Below are positions 44,473 to 54,825 of a stretch of 64,000 nt of DNA, piece after piece (positions within the stretch are counted from its first letter, which is position 1; each line of letters opens with the position of its first letter). The notes below the pieces were generated by a model. The model was given only the letters and a program-made list of their open reading frames with translations, was not told where the DNA came from and did not search any database. The position numbers were made by a program, and so were the translations under genes. The stretch is from Delphinapterus leucas (lineage: Eukaryota > Chordata > Mammalia > Artiodactyla > Monodontidae): the NCBI RefSeq assembly GCF_002288925.2, contig NW_022098037.1, positions 3,412,062 to 3,476,061 on the forward strand, read 5' to 3'.

Positions 44473-44861
44473 GGGTTACAGGCTGAATTTTATGCCCTGA
44501 AATTCATATGTTGAAGTCCTAAGCTCAGTACCTCAGAATGTGACTGTATTTGGAGATAGGGTCTTCAAAGAGATAATTAAGTTAAAATGAGGTCATTAGG
44601 GTGGGCTTAATCCAATATGACTGGTATCCTTAAAATAAGAGGAAATTAGGACACAGACACACCCAGAAGGAACACCATGTGAAGACACAGGCAGAAGATG
44701 GTCACCTACATGCCAAGGAGAGAGGCCTTAGAAGAAACCAAACCTGCTGACACCTCAATGTTGGACTTCTAGTCTCCAAAACTGTGAGTAAATTAATTTC
44801 TGTTGTTTAAGCCACCCAGTCTACGGTACTTTGTCATGGCAGCCCTAGAAAACTAATACAG
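44473..44861 (+). mobile_element. MLT1-type MaLR solo LTR, sense
   Basis: gctgaattttatgccctgaa, attcatatgttgaagtccta, ctcagtacctcagaatgtga, ctgtatttggagatagggtc, a tggtatccttaaaataagag block, gccaaggagagaggccttag and the end tcatggcagccctagaaaac. Very similar in plan to the LTR at 48849, the same subtype. Confidence 0.88.
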
Positions 44862-45024
44862 GGGTTTTTCTTTATCAGCACCCTAGAAATTGCACTGAAG
44901 ATTTCTTTACTAGGCAAATAGCTGGAATTAATGTACTAAGATCTTGTTTCCAATATATTCAACTCTTTTACAAAAGTAGCAAATTGGTATCTTATATTCT
45001 GTCGGTGCAGTAAATAATCAGGCA

Positions 45025-45240
45025 AAAGGAACTAACATTTTTCAAATTCCTGCTATAAACCAGTCACTGTAATAAGCTCTTTACATCTGTTATCTCATTT
45101 AATCCTTAAAGAGGCATTGTTGTTTCTTAAAAACAAACAAACAAAAATACACATGAGGAAATGAAGGCTCAAAGAAGTTAAATAACCTGCCCAAGGCCAC
45201 GTGGATGCTTTGTGAAATTAACATCTCAATCTGTGTCTCT
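45025..45240 (-). mobile_element. MIR SINE, antisense
   Basis: ctgctataaaccagtcactg, ctctttacatctgttatctc, atttaatccttaaagaggca, cacatgaggaaatgaaggct and taacctgcccaaggccacgt. A short (AAAC)n patch lies within it near 45130-45145. Confidence 0.75.
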
Positions 45241-45244
45241 CAAT

Positions 45245-46145
45245 TTCCTGTTTACCCCAGATTTTGCACAAACTCTGCCACAAGGCTGCCTGATATCTTT
45301 GCACTGAAAGTGGTGAGAGTTCCTAAAGAGGTATAAAGATTAATAGAGGCCCTATTCCATCTCCTTTGAGCATTCGAGCTGTTTCTGGGGAGAGGGGTAC
45401 AGAGCAGTAAGAGTATGAGAAAAGGAAAAGCATCCTTTTTTTTGTATACATAGGAAACAAAACTCTGGCTGCCTATCGAGAGGGTACGTGCATCATTTCC
45501 CCTCCCCTGGTAACACTGCGGATGCTGCAGATGCTTGGGAGTGCAATAAACAAGTTGTAATATATTAGCACGAACAGTTGCAGTGAGCTCCTATAGCTGG
45601 CAGAATTCCTGAGAAATGGTTTTTATGGTACCGATCTCCTTGGAGACCTTAAATAACGGCCTCAAATGTATGGTACAGGGATCACAGGGTTTATTACTTT
45701 AGTTTTAGCCTGGTGTTCTGCAACTTATAGTTTTACTGATAAATTGGGATCCATTCAGCTGGTACATATTATGTAGGATTGTAGCACTGTCTCTCTGTAT
45801 TGAAGGATTAGAAATGGGCAGATGCCTTGATTGGGTAATAACGGCGCTAGCCCAAGCTGTGCGTGTCAGACAGGGCCCGGCTGTGCATCTGGGCTCATTT
45901 TAAAGAGGAATGGGCTCACACAGTAGGACTGCACCCCTTCCTCTATACCTTCTAATCCCAGAGAAACCCGACACGGAGTTAGTACTCTCATGCTTTCACT
46001 ACAACCTGGCTAAAGGCAAACAAATTCAGCTCCCTTTTGGGGAGGGTGGAGAAGATCTCCACTAAAATAAAAATTACACTTCTGAATCTAGCAATAGAGG
46101 GGTGGCTTTTTATGCAGAACCTAGGAGTACACTGTTCCCTATTTT
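45245..46145. other. Unique block
   Basis: No recognisable repeats over 900 bases. It is less AT-rich than its surroundings and has scattered CpGs (accgatctccttggagacct, taacggcgctagcccaagct). The absence of ATG frames of 60 codons or more rules out a sizeable complete exon. It is a fair candidate for a conserved non-coding element. Confidence 0.4.
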
Positions 46146-46159
46146 CTATGGGTTAAAAT

Positions 46160-46396
46160 AAAATCTGCTTTTAGGGCTTCTCTGGTGGCTCAGTGGTTGG
46201 GAGTCCGCCTGCCGATGCAGGGGACGTGGGTTCGTGCCCCGGTCCAGGAGGATCCCGCGTGCCTTGGAGCAGCTGGGCCCGTGAGCCATGGCCGCTGAGC
46301 CTGCGCATCCGGAGCCTGTGCTCCGCAACAGGAGAGGCCACAACAGTTAGAGGCCCGCATACTGCCTCTCACTGCAGGAAAAAAATCTGCTTTTAG
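46160..46396 (+). mobile_element. Cetacean SINE with an atypical tail, with target-site duplication
   Basis: SINE body about 46175-46381 starting ggcttctctggtggctcagt, with B box GGTTCGTGCCC. The target duplication aaaatctgcttttag, 15 bases, is perfect (46160-46174 and 46382-46396). The 3' end departs from its sisters: after gaggcccgcatactgc comes ctctcactgcagg, then only six or seven A. It also has tggctcagtgg in the A box where sisters have tggcgcagtgg. Confidence 0.93.
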
Positions 46397-46399
46397 TGG

Positions 46400-47528
46400 C
46401 TGTGGCTGCTTTATATACACTTAATTAATTTGACGTTGTTAGCAATCAGATTTTACAGGCCATGAACATAGTACATTTGAGAGAAAGCTGTTCATGTTCC
46501 TGATTTTCAACCAGTTGATCAGTCTCTTGGCTTAAAAAAAAAAAAAAAAAAAGTATTATTATTATTTTTTTTTTAGGAAAGGGACATCAATTGAATTTTG
46601 TTGTGTTGGTGGTCTAGTTTTTAAAAAATCAAGCTAGTATGCAGGAATAGTAACTTTCTTTCAGCTGAAAGTCTGGTATAGATTTTAGCATTTGCACATT
46701 GGAGCCCTTTCAAATCCCACCTGACTTAATCTGTAAAGGATGAAGGATTTACACAAAGAGCCTCAACTCCAAGGTGTCATTAAGTTCTACGGGGTCAATA
46801 ATTCCTGAAAATGAATTTAAACAACAAAGCTCAATAATTCTATAGACATTGTTAGCCTGTTTCTTTGGGGAACAAAGAGGACAGGGGGAAGAAGGAAATG
46901 GGCTTAGGTATGAGAGACTGGAAAAATGGTTCGAAGAGAAGAAACAGTCCCCACCCCCACCCATGAATTCTGGATCTTCCTTTAAGCTCAGAAGGTACCC
47001 AGCCTTCTGTAGTAAGAAATGCTTTCCAATGTGTGGATGTGCTTTGGGCTCAGTCCTGGGTAGCCAACCTTCTTCCTAGTGGGTCTGGTCCTGAGACAGT
47101 TAACAGTTCTTTATGATGTCATTCGGCTCCTTGGAAAGGAGATGGGGCAGAGGATGAAATGGACATCCAGTGTTGTGAGAGAGTTGCCATATTCCATGCC
47201 TCAGTTACATTAACTGCTGCTGCAGAGCCATTCAGAGCCAGCTCTGTTGAAGGCTCCTACCTGGTCAGGTACAAGGTAGCATCCTCATGGGGATTTTATG
47301 AAGGATAAAGCTAACTATTTTTGATAAATGGGAAAGATAACCCAGGGTGCTTACTATTGTTTAACCTATGGTAAGATTCTCAGTGGCCTTTTCTCCTGGG
47401 AAAGATGCATTCTGAAAACGACTCCTGTGAAAGCAAAGAGCCAGTGTGCAGTGGCCATTCAAACAGAGGAGGGAGGGAAATGTGACAAGATAGAGGGAGA
47501 AGGATTCAACGATAATTACTGCTATCTT
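46400..47528. other. Mostly unique stretch with an A/T homopolymer patch
   Basis: A 19-base A run (about 46534-46552), then gtattattattatt and a T run to 46574 form a low-complexity dyad. The rest shows no recognised element. The opposing frames at 46749-46964 and 46849-47079 are unsupported. Confidence 0.4.
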
Positions 47529-48845
47529 AAAAATAACACAGCAAGTGGCTTCCCTGGTGGCGCAGTGGTTGAGAGTCCGCCTGCCGATGCAGGGGACACG
47601 GGTTCATGCCCTGGTCTGGGAAGATCCCACATGCCGTGGAGCAGCTGGGCCCGTGAGCCATGGCCACTGAGCCTGCGTGTCCAGAGCCTGTGCTCCGCAA
47701 TGGGAGAGGCCACAACAATGAGAGGCCCGCGTACCGCAAAAAAAAAAAAATAATAATAACACAGCAAAGGAAACCACTGCCAAAAACCAAGACAACCTAC
47801 TGAATGGGAGAAAATATTTGCAAATGATATGACTGATAAGGGATTACTATCCAACATACATAAACAGCTCATACAACTCAATATCAAAAAAACAAACAAT
47901 ACAATTTTTTAAATGGGCAGAAAACGTGAACAGACATTTTTCCAAAGAAGACATACAGATGGCCAACAAACACATGTAAGGATGTTCAACACTGCTAATC
48001 ATCAGAGAAATGCAAATCAAAACCTCAATGAGATATCACCTCACACCTGTCAGAAGGGCTATCATCAAAAAGAACACAAATAACAAATGTTGGTGAGAAT
48101 ATGGAGAAAAGGGAACCCTTCTACACTGTTAGTGGGAATGTAAATTGGTGCAGCCACAATGGAAAACAGTATTAAGGTTCCTCAAAAAACTAAAAATAGA
48201 GCTACCGTATGACCCAGCAATTCCACTCCTGGATATATATATGAAAAAAAAAACCCCGCTAATTTGAAAAGATATATACATCCCAATGTTCATAGCATCA
48301 TTATTTATAATTGCCAAGATATAGAAGCAACCTAAATGTCCATCAGCAGATGAATGAATAAAGAAGATGTGGTATATATATATACAATGGGATATTACTC
48401 AGCCATAAAATGGAATGAAATTTTGTCATTTGCAACAACATGGATGGACTTGGAGGTCATTATGCTAAGTGAAATAAGTCAGAGAAAGACAAATACTGTA
48501 TGATATCACTTATATGTGGAATCTAATAACTACACAAACAAGTGAATATAACAAAAAAGAAGCAGACTCACAGATATAGAGAACAAACCAGTGGTTAACA
48601 GTGGGGAGAGGGAATGGGGGAGGGGAAAAATAGGGGTAGGGCCTTAAGAGGTACAAACTATTAGGTATAAAATAAGCTAAAGGGATATATTGTACAAAAT
48701 GGGGAATATAGCCAATATTTTATAATATTATAAAGGGACTATAAACTTTAAAAGTTGTAAATCACTATATTGTACATCTGGAACTTAGATAATATTGTAA
48801 AGCAACTATACTTCAATAAAAAAATAAAAAATAAAAATAACATAG
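47529..48845 (+). mobile_element. L1 3' region, sense, older eutherian type, with target duplication and a SINE at its 5' junction
   Basis: L1 body 47542-48832: gcaaaggaaaccactgccaa, gaaaatatttgcaaatgata, the ORF2 end (aacaaacacatgtaaggatg, gtatgacccagcaattccac) and a 3' UTR of a different type from the other L1s here: ggttaacagtggggagaggg, tttaaaagttgtaaatcact, tcaataaaaaaataaaaaat. Flanks aaaaataacacag (47529-47541) and aaaaataacatag (48833-48845) are a 13-base target duplication with one mismatch. It landed about 4 bases upstream of an MLT1 LTR. ORF2 frames are broken. Confidence 0.88.
47545..47754 (+). mobile_element. Young cetacean SINE at the 5' junction of an L1
   Basis: Full-length copy, gtggcttccctggtggcgca with A box TGGCGCAGTGG and B box-like GGTTCATGCCC. 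Its target duplication aataacacagcaa lies at 47532-47544 and 47755-47767, perfect over 13 bases. This duplication overlaps the L1's own left duplication, so the SINE used practically the same nick site. The 141-codon + frame and antisense frames of 87 and 125 codons through it are SINE translations. Confidence 0.94.
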
Positions 48846-48848
48846 TTA

Positions 48849-49232
48849 TGTTATGGGCTAAGTTGTATCTCCCCAAAATGCATATGTTGAAGTTCTAAAC
48901 TCAGTACCTCAGAATGTGACTACACTTGGAGATAAGGCCTTTAAAAAGTAATTAAGGTAAAATGAGATCATATAGATGGGCCTAATTCAATATGACTAAT
49001 GTCCTTATAAGAAGAGGAGATTAGGACACAGAGACACACAGAGAAAAAACCATGTGAGGACACCAGGAGATGTCTATCTACAGGCCAAGGAGAGAGGCCT
49101 CAGAAGAAATCAACCCTGCTGACATCTTGATCCTGGGCTTCTAGTCTTCAGGACTGTGAGGAAACAAATTTCTGATGCTTAAGCCACCCAGTCTGTGTAC
49201 TTTGTCATGGCAGCCCTAGCAAACTAATACAC
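48849..49232 (+). mobile_element. MLT1-type MaLR solo LTR, sense
   Basis: tgttatgggctaagttgtat, atgcatatgttgaagttcta, ctcagtacctcagaatgtga, a tgtccttataagaagagg block, gccaaggagagaggcctcag and tcatggcagccctagcaaac. Same subtype as 44473-44861. Confidence 0.9.
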
Positions 49233-49329
49233 TCTCTAAGAAAAAAACTAATAAAAGATAGTACATGACGAAGGTGTTTCTTATAAGAGCAGCAATCTTG
49301 CCCCCCTTGCTCACCTTTCTATTCTAGCA

Positions 49330-49712
49330 ACTCAAGAATGGTGTATCACAGGCGCCCCATAAATATCTGTTCCCTGCATGTGCCAAGCACACCTGGCCTC
49401 AGGACATTTGCACTTGTTACTCCCTCTACCTTGATGTCCCCATTCTCCCATCTGCATTGCTCACTCTTGTTCTTCCTTTTAATCACTCTCAGTGCCTTCT
49501 CCTTACTTGCGCTTTTCTTATTGCACCAACCGCCTGACATAGCACATGGCTGTTTACTGTCTGTCCCCTCACACTGCCCACCCCCACTGGAACAAAAGTT
49601 CCATGAGAGTATAAGCTTTATCTTTTCTGTGCAGTTGATATCTTCAGCATTTAAATGGTACCTTGCACAGAGTGAGCACCAAAAAACCCTTGTTGAACAA
49701 AGGCATGCATTG
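49330..49712 (+). mobile_element. L2 LINE 3' region, sense
   Basis: tgtgccaagcacacctggcc, tcaggacatttgcacttgtt, aaagttccatgagagtataa, gtaccttgcacagagtgagc and cttgttgaacaaaggcatg. The 150-codon frame at 49338-49790 falls mostly inside it and is not a gene. Confidence 0.78.
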
Positions 49713-49714
49713 GT

Positions 49715-49924
49715 CCTACAGTTATACTCTCCCTCAAAGTCATCCTCATACTTTCACTCCAGTTCTGTGTTCATCAAACCACCTAATTAGTATCACTGAT
49801 CTTAATTCAGTGATCTTAACACCAGGAGACTTCTCTGAAGAGTACTTTTTATCTTCTTTTTTTCACTTTAACAATGAGGTCAAGATAACAGACAACAGTT
49901 TTATAGATGAGTTCTAGTAAACAT
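49715..49924. other. Unassigned stretch between two L2 pieces
   Basis: A gatcttaattcagtgatctt near-duplication at 49798-49820 is the only structure seen. Confidence 0.3.
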
Positions 49925-50215
49925 GGAAGGGCTTCCCATTGTCCACAAGACCAAGGCCAAATCCTTAGTATGTCATACTATGCTTTCTGTGACCAGGCTC
50001 CTACCCACCCCTCCACCCTCACTCTCACTACTCTCTGACTCCTGTTTTAAACTTTGATACATTGAGCCACTCATGACTAATCCATTCACTCACCCAGTTA
50101 AGTGGGACCTCCTCTGTGCCTGGCACAGTCGTTCCCTGCACAGGGACCTTTGCATGTGCTGTTTCTTCCCCTCACCAACATCCTCCCTCTAGCTTTGCCA
50201 AGTGTTCTTTCACAG
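49925..50215 (+). mobile_element. L2 LINE 3' region, sense
   Basis: agaccaaggccaaatcctta, a gcttcccattgtccacaaga lead, tgaccaggctcctacccacc, ctctctgactcctgttttaa and gggacctttgcatgtgctgt. The L2 terminus is missing. Confidence 0.72.
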
Positions 50216-50509
50216 GCAGATTATAAGAGCTGAAATTCAGACATTGAAGGCCACACCAGAGGAAGATCAGAAATGGCCACCAGGGAGCTTCAGGATCATG
50301 AAACGTATGCACAAAGAAGGGAGGGAAACCAAAGATAGCTACTTTATTTTATGTGGTCACTTGATGGCCATTTTTTCCTATGTTGTCCTTCATATCTGTC
50401 CCCATCAATGTAAATTTGTAAAAAGCAAGGTCTTGTAGTGATTTAACTCAACCTGTACATTTCATCCATTTCATCCCAGTATGTAAATGGGAACTTTATG
50501 AAAACTTGA
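50216..50509. other. Unassigned stretch
   Basis: No recognised element. The 78-codon frame at 50202-50438 has no motif. Confidence 0.3.
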
Positions 50510-51295
50510 TTGATATTAAATAACAGCAAGATTCCATTTTACATTCATGAGATGAGTAAAATGCATAAAATTCAGATGATACCAAGCATTGGCGAGGATT
50601 TGCAAAGTGAGTCCTCTTGTACACACTGCTGGAAGTGCTAGAACCTCTTTGGACGGCACTTGGCTCAGCAGTTCCATGTCTTGGCATTTACCCCAGAGAG
50701 ACATGCACATGTGCCCAAGGAGGCATTGATGAGGGTGCTCATGGTAGTACTGTCATAGCCAAACACTGGAAACTATCTAAATGTCCATCAATACAGGAAT
50801 GGCTAGATGAACTCCAGCATGTCTATGCTATGGAATACTACATAGTCATTGAAAAGCATGAGATGTATCTATTTGTACTACGTAAACAGATCATCCATGT
50901 GAACTCTATGAACTCAGGGGGGTTGATTTTCTCAGTTGGTTGTCCAGTGTATTCTTAGCAATTCAGAACAGTGACTGGCACTGAGCATTTACCTGAAAAA
51001 TATTCATTGAATAAATGGAAGTTGAGTTAAAAAAAAACATATCACAGAATATGTACAGTATACTACATTTATATGTGATCATTTGTATTAGAAAAAAGGA
51101 AAACAACAGTATTTTCTATGGATGCATATATGTGTATTAAAACTTAGGAAAAGATCTGGAAATACACAAACAAACTGGGAATTCACTGGGGGCAAAGTAG
51201 GGAAGGTCAATGGGGACCTTAGCTTTAATGGTAATGTTTTAATTATTAGGAGAATATTCACTTATTACTTGGTTAATAAAAATTAATTTTAAAAT
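50510..51295 (+). mobile_element. Old L1M-type L1 3' region, sense, with an L2/MIR-like tail embedded
   Basis: ORF2-end text much more diverged than elsewhere: ccaagcattggcgaggattt, a ttggacggcacttggctcag zone, ccaaacactggaaactatct, aaatgtccatcaatacagga and gctatggaatactacatagt, then 3' UTR-like aatacacaaacaaactggga. Between them (about 50955-51030) lies actggcactgagcatttacc with ttcattgaataaatggaagt, a LINE-2 or MIR tail. The 113-codon frame 50617-50958 is this L1 remnant. Confidence 0.65.
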
Positions 51296-51379
51296 GTTCC
51301 AATGCATGATTAAAACTATGATGCTTGCTCCTGAGGGAGAGGAAAACAATTAGTCCAGTATTCTTTAATTTTCTTTTGT

Positions 51380-51845
51380 CTAGAAATGGGATGAGTCCCA
51401 GAATTTGAAGATAGAACCCAATCTGCAACTGCAAGAAAATCGAGATCTACCAGGGCAAGAGCCAGGCCTTTAGGGAGCAGAGTGATGTCCGTGGAATTCA
51501 GGATGAAGAAATGGGTCCCAGAAAATTTACTTAGGAAAAAAAGTAAGGGATAAATAAAAGAGGTGGTTCATAAAGGATTCCAAAGTAAGGATGACTAGCA
51601 TTGTTGAGTTACCAGCAGATGAACTGTTTTGGAGAAAAACCTGGCTCCAAGGGGAGACAATTTGTGATTTTGGAAATCCTGGGCTTGAAGTGACTGTGAG
51701 ATGTCCTGCTGGAAATAACTGGTAGACAGGGGGATATTTGTGGAAATGGAACAGGGGTGATGCCAATTTGGAAGTTATTTGCACAGAAAGGATAATGAAA
51801 CAATGGAATTTGAACCAGCTCTCCACTGGGGAGAGTATGAGGAGA
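51380..51845 (-). mobile_element. Ancient dispersed repeat, same unassigned family as at 41.4 kb
   Basis: ggcttgaagtgactgtgaga, tgtcctgctggaaataactg, gtagacagggggatatttgt and a gaagttatttgcacagaaag phrase. Frames at 51527-51826 lie inside it. Confidence 0.4.
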
Positions 51846-51849
51846 GAAG

Positions 51850-52350
51850 AGTAAGGGGCAGGTATCTAGTCAACAGCCATCCCAGCTAGGGAAATACCCA
51901 GGGATGGTGCTTGTCTTGCAGTACCTCTGTCACATCACTCAAAAGGTCAAGCATTCGGGATTCAGACAGTAATGACAATGACTGACCTTTGACCAATGTA
52001 AGTCAATAGGAAGCAGCTATTAGCAAATTCATTAACAAGAGTCCTGTTGCCTGGACAGAGATGTCCTTGATTGCTAGGTCATCCCTGCCTGTAAGAGTTA
52101 TGGCTTGTATGAAATGCATCAGTCTTGTGTTTCCTGGGAAGGTGTTTTCCCTTCATGAAGTATAAGATTAGTTTTACTGGACCACCAGGGCAGATTATCC
52201 ACAGAAGAACACCAAACCACTACTTCTGTGCCATAATTTCAGGACAAGGATTCCTCAAAAGAAATGTCAGACTGATGCCCAAAACTCTATTGAAAGAATC
52301 AGTTCCTTCTTGTTAAAACTCTCAGTTAAAATGCATGTAACCCCCATGGC
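51850..52350. other. Unique stretch carrying a DR1-like nuclear receptor motif
   Basis: No repeat recognised. TGACCTTTGACCA at 51983-51995 is, on the other strand, TGGTCAAAGGTCA, a direct repeat of the hormone-receptor half site with one-base spacing, 12 of 13 bases in agreement with the textbook DR1. No transcript is known to me nearby. Confidence 0.4.
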
Positions 52351-52354
52351 AATG

Positions 52355-52555
52355 GCACCTTGGAAAGCATGCTGGCTTTGGAATCAGCCCAGCTAGAAAT
52401 CAAACCCCACTTTTACTGCTTTAGCTATCTGAGCTTACTTCGCAAAGTCTCTATTTCCACATCTGTAAGATGGGGTGATAATGTCTATCTGGCAGAGTTC
52501 TATAAGAAATAAAAAAAACAATGTATGTAGACCACATGGCACATAAGAGCCCTAG
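52355..52555 (+). mobile_element. MIR SINE, sense
   Basis: aaagcatgctggctttggaa, tcagcccagctagaaatcaa, actgctttagctatctgagc, atttccacatctgtaagatg and gtagaccacatggcacataa. Confidence 0.75.
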
Positions 52556-52559
52556 AATC

Positions 52560-53415
52560 AACGGCAGTGCCTTATTCCCCTGTCCCCTCTCTGAGGGAAC
52601 AAAAGGAAACAATTCCTGAAAGCTAGGAGTGAAGAGACATGCCTGACCTACAATGGATTTGTTTCACCACAGAATTCCAGACAACTCTAAATGATCACTA
52701 TGCTGATAACTAATTATTGATGAGGTAGGTCTATGCTCACCTGGATCTTGCACATCACCAAAGGAAAAAAAAAATCAACCTGACATTAAGAAAGGAATAC
52801 CTAACTAAGCAGAGTCATAGATCTTTTTCTTGGAATCCTAGGTATGAGAAGAGGAAGAGGAAAGAAAAGTAGAAGAGTTCTTTCCTGGAAGAAGACAGTC
52901 CCAAGGCATCCCCATCTCACTTTAGATCCCTAACTCACTAGGCTTCTCCTCCTGCTCTTTGTGATGAGGCCAGTCCAGTATGTACTGGAAGTAGAAGGAA
53001 TTAGGAAGACTAGAGGAGGGGAAAGAGCAGCAATTAGAGTGGAGCCAAGAACCCGGATCCCGCTTGCTGTCTCACTCTGCTTGCGTGGTGCCAGAGCACC
53101 TGGCCTCACAGTGGAACAGCTCAGCCATCAGTATGTTCCATCCACATGGTGCCAGATGCTTGAGTAACTGCCCAAACTTTTCATATTGTGTTTGCATGTG
53201 TGGCTGTCAAAAGACCTAGTCATGCTATAGAGTTGGAAATAAATAAAAAATGGTGGGAAGAAAAGGATCTCCTCCTCCTGTACCTTTCCCAATAACTCCT
53301 AGTCAGAAAGTGAATGCACACATCCTAGTCACCCACACGCACTATTTCAGGGACATTTTAACCAACCGTCTCAGCCTATTTTACATTTCTTTACAGTATA
53401 TATAGCCAAACGTAT
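52560..53415. other. Unassigned stretch
   Basis: No transposon recognised. Frame 52961-53167 (68 codons) has no motif. An A run lies at about 52761-52772. Confidence 0.3.
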
Positions 53416-53419
53416 GATG

Positions 53420-53720
53420 ACAGAAAGATTAAGAGAACAGGTTCTAGAGCCTAAGCACCACAGTCCATCCCTGCTTTGCCGTTTATTAAGTTGAGTGACT
53501 TTGGCCTTGCTACTTAGTTTCTCTGTGCCTCAGTTTCCTCATCTGTAAAATTGTAAAATGTGGATATATTAGTACCTACTTTATTATTACAACCTGTGTT
53601 ATGGGTTTATTCTGAGGACTAAGTAAATAGACATAAAGCTATTAGGACAGTAGATTCTACTAATGCAATAGCAGATCAGGCATATAGTTAGAGTTTAGTA
53701 AATATTAGTTATCATTATTG
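53420..53720 (+). mobile_element. MIR SINE, sense, near full length
   Basis: agaacaggttctagagccta, gtttattaagttgagtgact, ctctgtgcctcagtttcctc, atctgtaaaattgtaaaatg, a taagtaaatagacataaagc zone and agagtttagtaaatattagt. The best conserved MIR in the window. Confidence 0.85.
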
Positions 53721-53724
53721 CTAA

Positions 53725-54628
53725 TATTAACAGCAATTTAATATCACAAGATTGTGAGGGATCATAAAAGACCATCCAATCCCTGCATTTTGAGTATTAT
53801 TTTCAACACTACTTCTTATCAATCATTCTATGATCTCACTTAATTCTATGATTAACCCTCAATCTTAGAATACTCTTGAGTATGTGTGTATATGCTATTT
53901 ATCTACAGCTTTTAATAATGCTGACAAAGCATAACACAGTGACCACATGTCCCAGATTTTCTTGGATAACCTAATTTTATTCTTTTTTCATAAAAGGCTT
54001 TGATTTGCTGAATAGATAAATGGGATTTAATTTTTATATCATGGCAAGATTTCTAAATACATAATTTAAAAAATCAAGTAGAAATCTTTTGGTCCTGACT
54101 TCCTTCTGAAAATGGTTATAATGAATGTATGTAATTTTAAAAGAATAGGTTCTAATGATTCCCATGTTGGTAACAACACATCTAAGAATTACAAAAAAAT
54201 GTGGTGAGGGCTTTTGACCTAGAGATTCGTTTTGTCTCTAAGGAAGCTTGTTTGTACCTCAGTCAACAGAGTGCTTTATGCAGGATGTAAGCAATTAGAG
54301 TACAACCTTTGTGATTCACACTAATGACCACAAGACCCAATGAACACATGATCCACTGACTTTTGCTTATTAGTGAGAATGTAAAAAGATGAGATGAAAA
54401 ACAAACAGGCTTTATACACTAAAAATATGAGAAATACATCTTAGTGTTATTTGTGCTTAGTTATTTTCCAATTTAGGATATTCATGTCGAAGGCATCTGA
54501 GAATCCAAAGCACTTTTAAAGAACTAAGTGATTTTTGTCATCCTTGCTATTAATTATAGTGTGGCAGGTTCACAGAAGGAGATTAAATTGGCTATATCTC
54601 AACAGGAAAATACTAGAAGAAACTATTC
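53725..54628. other. AT-rich unassigned stretch
   Basis: No element recognised over 900 bases and no credible frame. Confidence 0.35.
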
Positions 54629-54629
54629 T

Positions 54630-54738
54630 TTAGGTTTTGAGTGAGAAGACCTGGACTCTCCATTCCTGACTCTGTCATGGAGCAGCTATGTGGCTTTAGG
54701 CAAATCATACACTCATTTTTATGACTGGACTACAAGAC
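54630..54738 (+). mobile_element. MIR SINE fragment, sense (head half)
   Basis: gagaagacctggactctcca, ttcctgactctgtcatggag, cagctatgtggctttaggca and aatcatacactcatttttat. Confidence 0.65.
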
Positions 54739-54825
54739 CACTGAGGTCCTTTAGCACTTAGCAACCCATGAATTATAAGACTGATCAATTTTGTAAAATA
54801 AAAAAAGTTACAAATAAAAAAATAA

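Noticed and set aside
47328..47899. Frames of 87, 125 and 141 codons on both strands
   Set aside because: They run through the SINE at 47545-47754, and the same peptides appear wherever this SINE occurs (23.3, 46.2, 55.1 kb).
44473..49232. Two same-subtype MLT1 LTRs in the same direction, about 4 kb apart, as the ends of one provirus
   Set aside because: The sequence between them is a MIR, unique DNA, a SINE and an L1. No retroviral internal region is visible, so these are independent solo LTRs.
49338..49790. 150-codon frame with hydrophobic, Ser/Leu-rich text
   Set aside because: It is the C/T-rich strand of an L2 3' region, which readily yields such frames.
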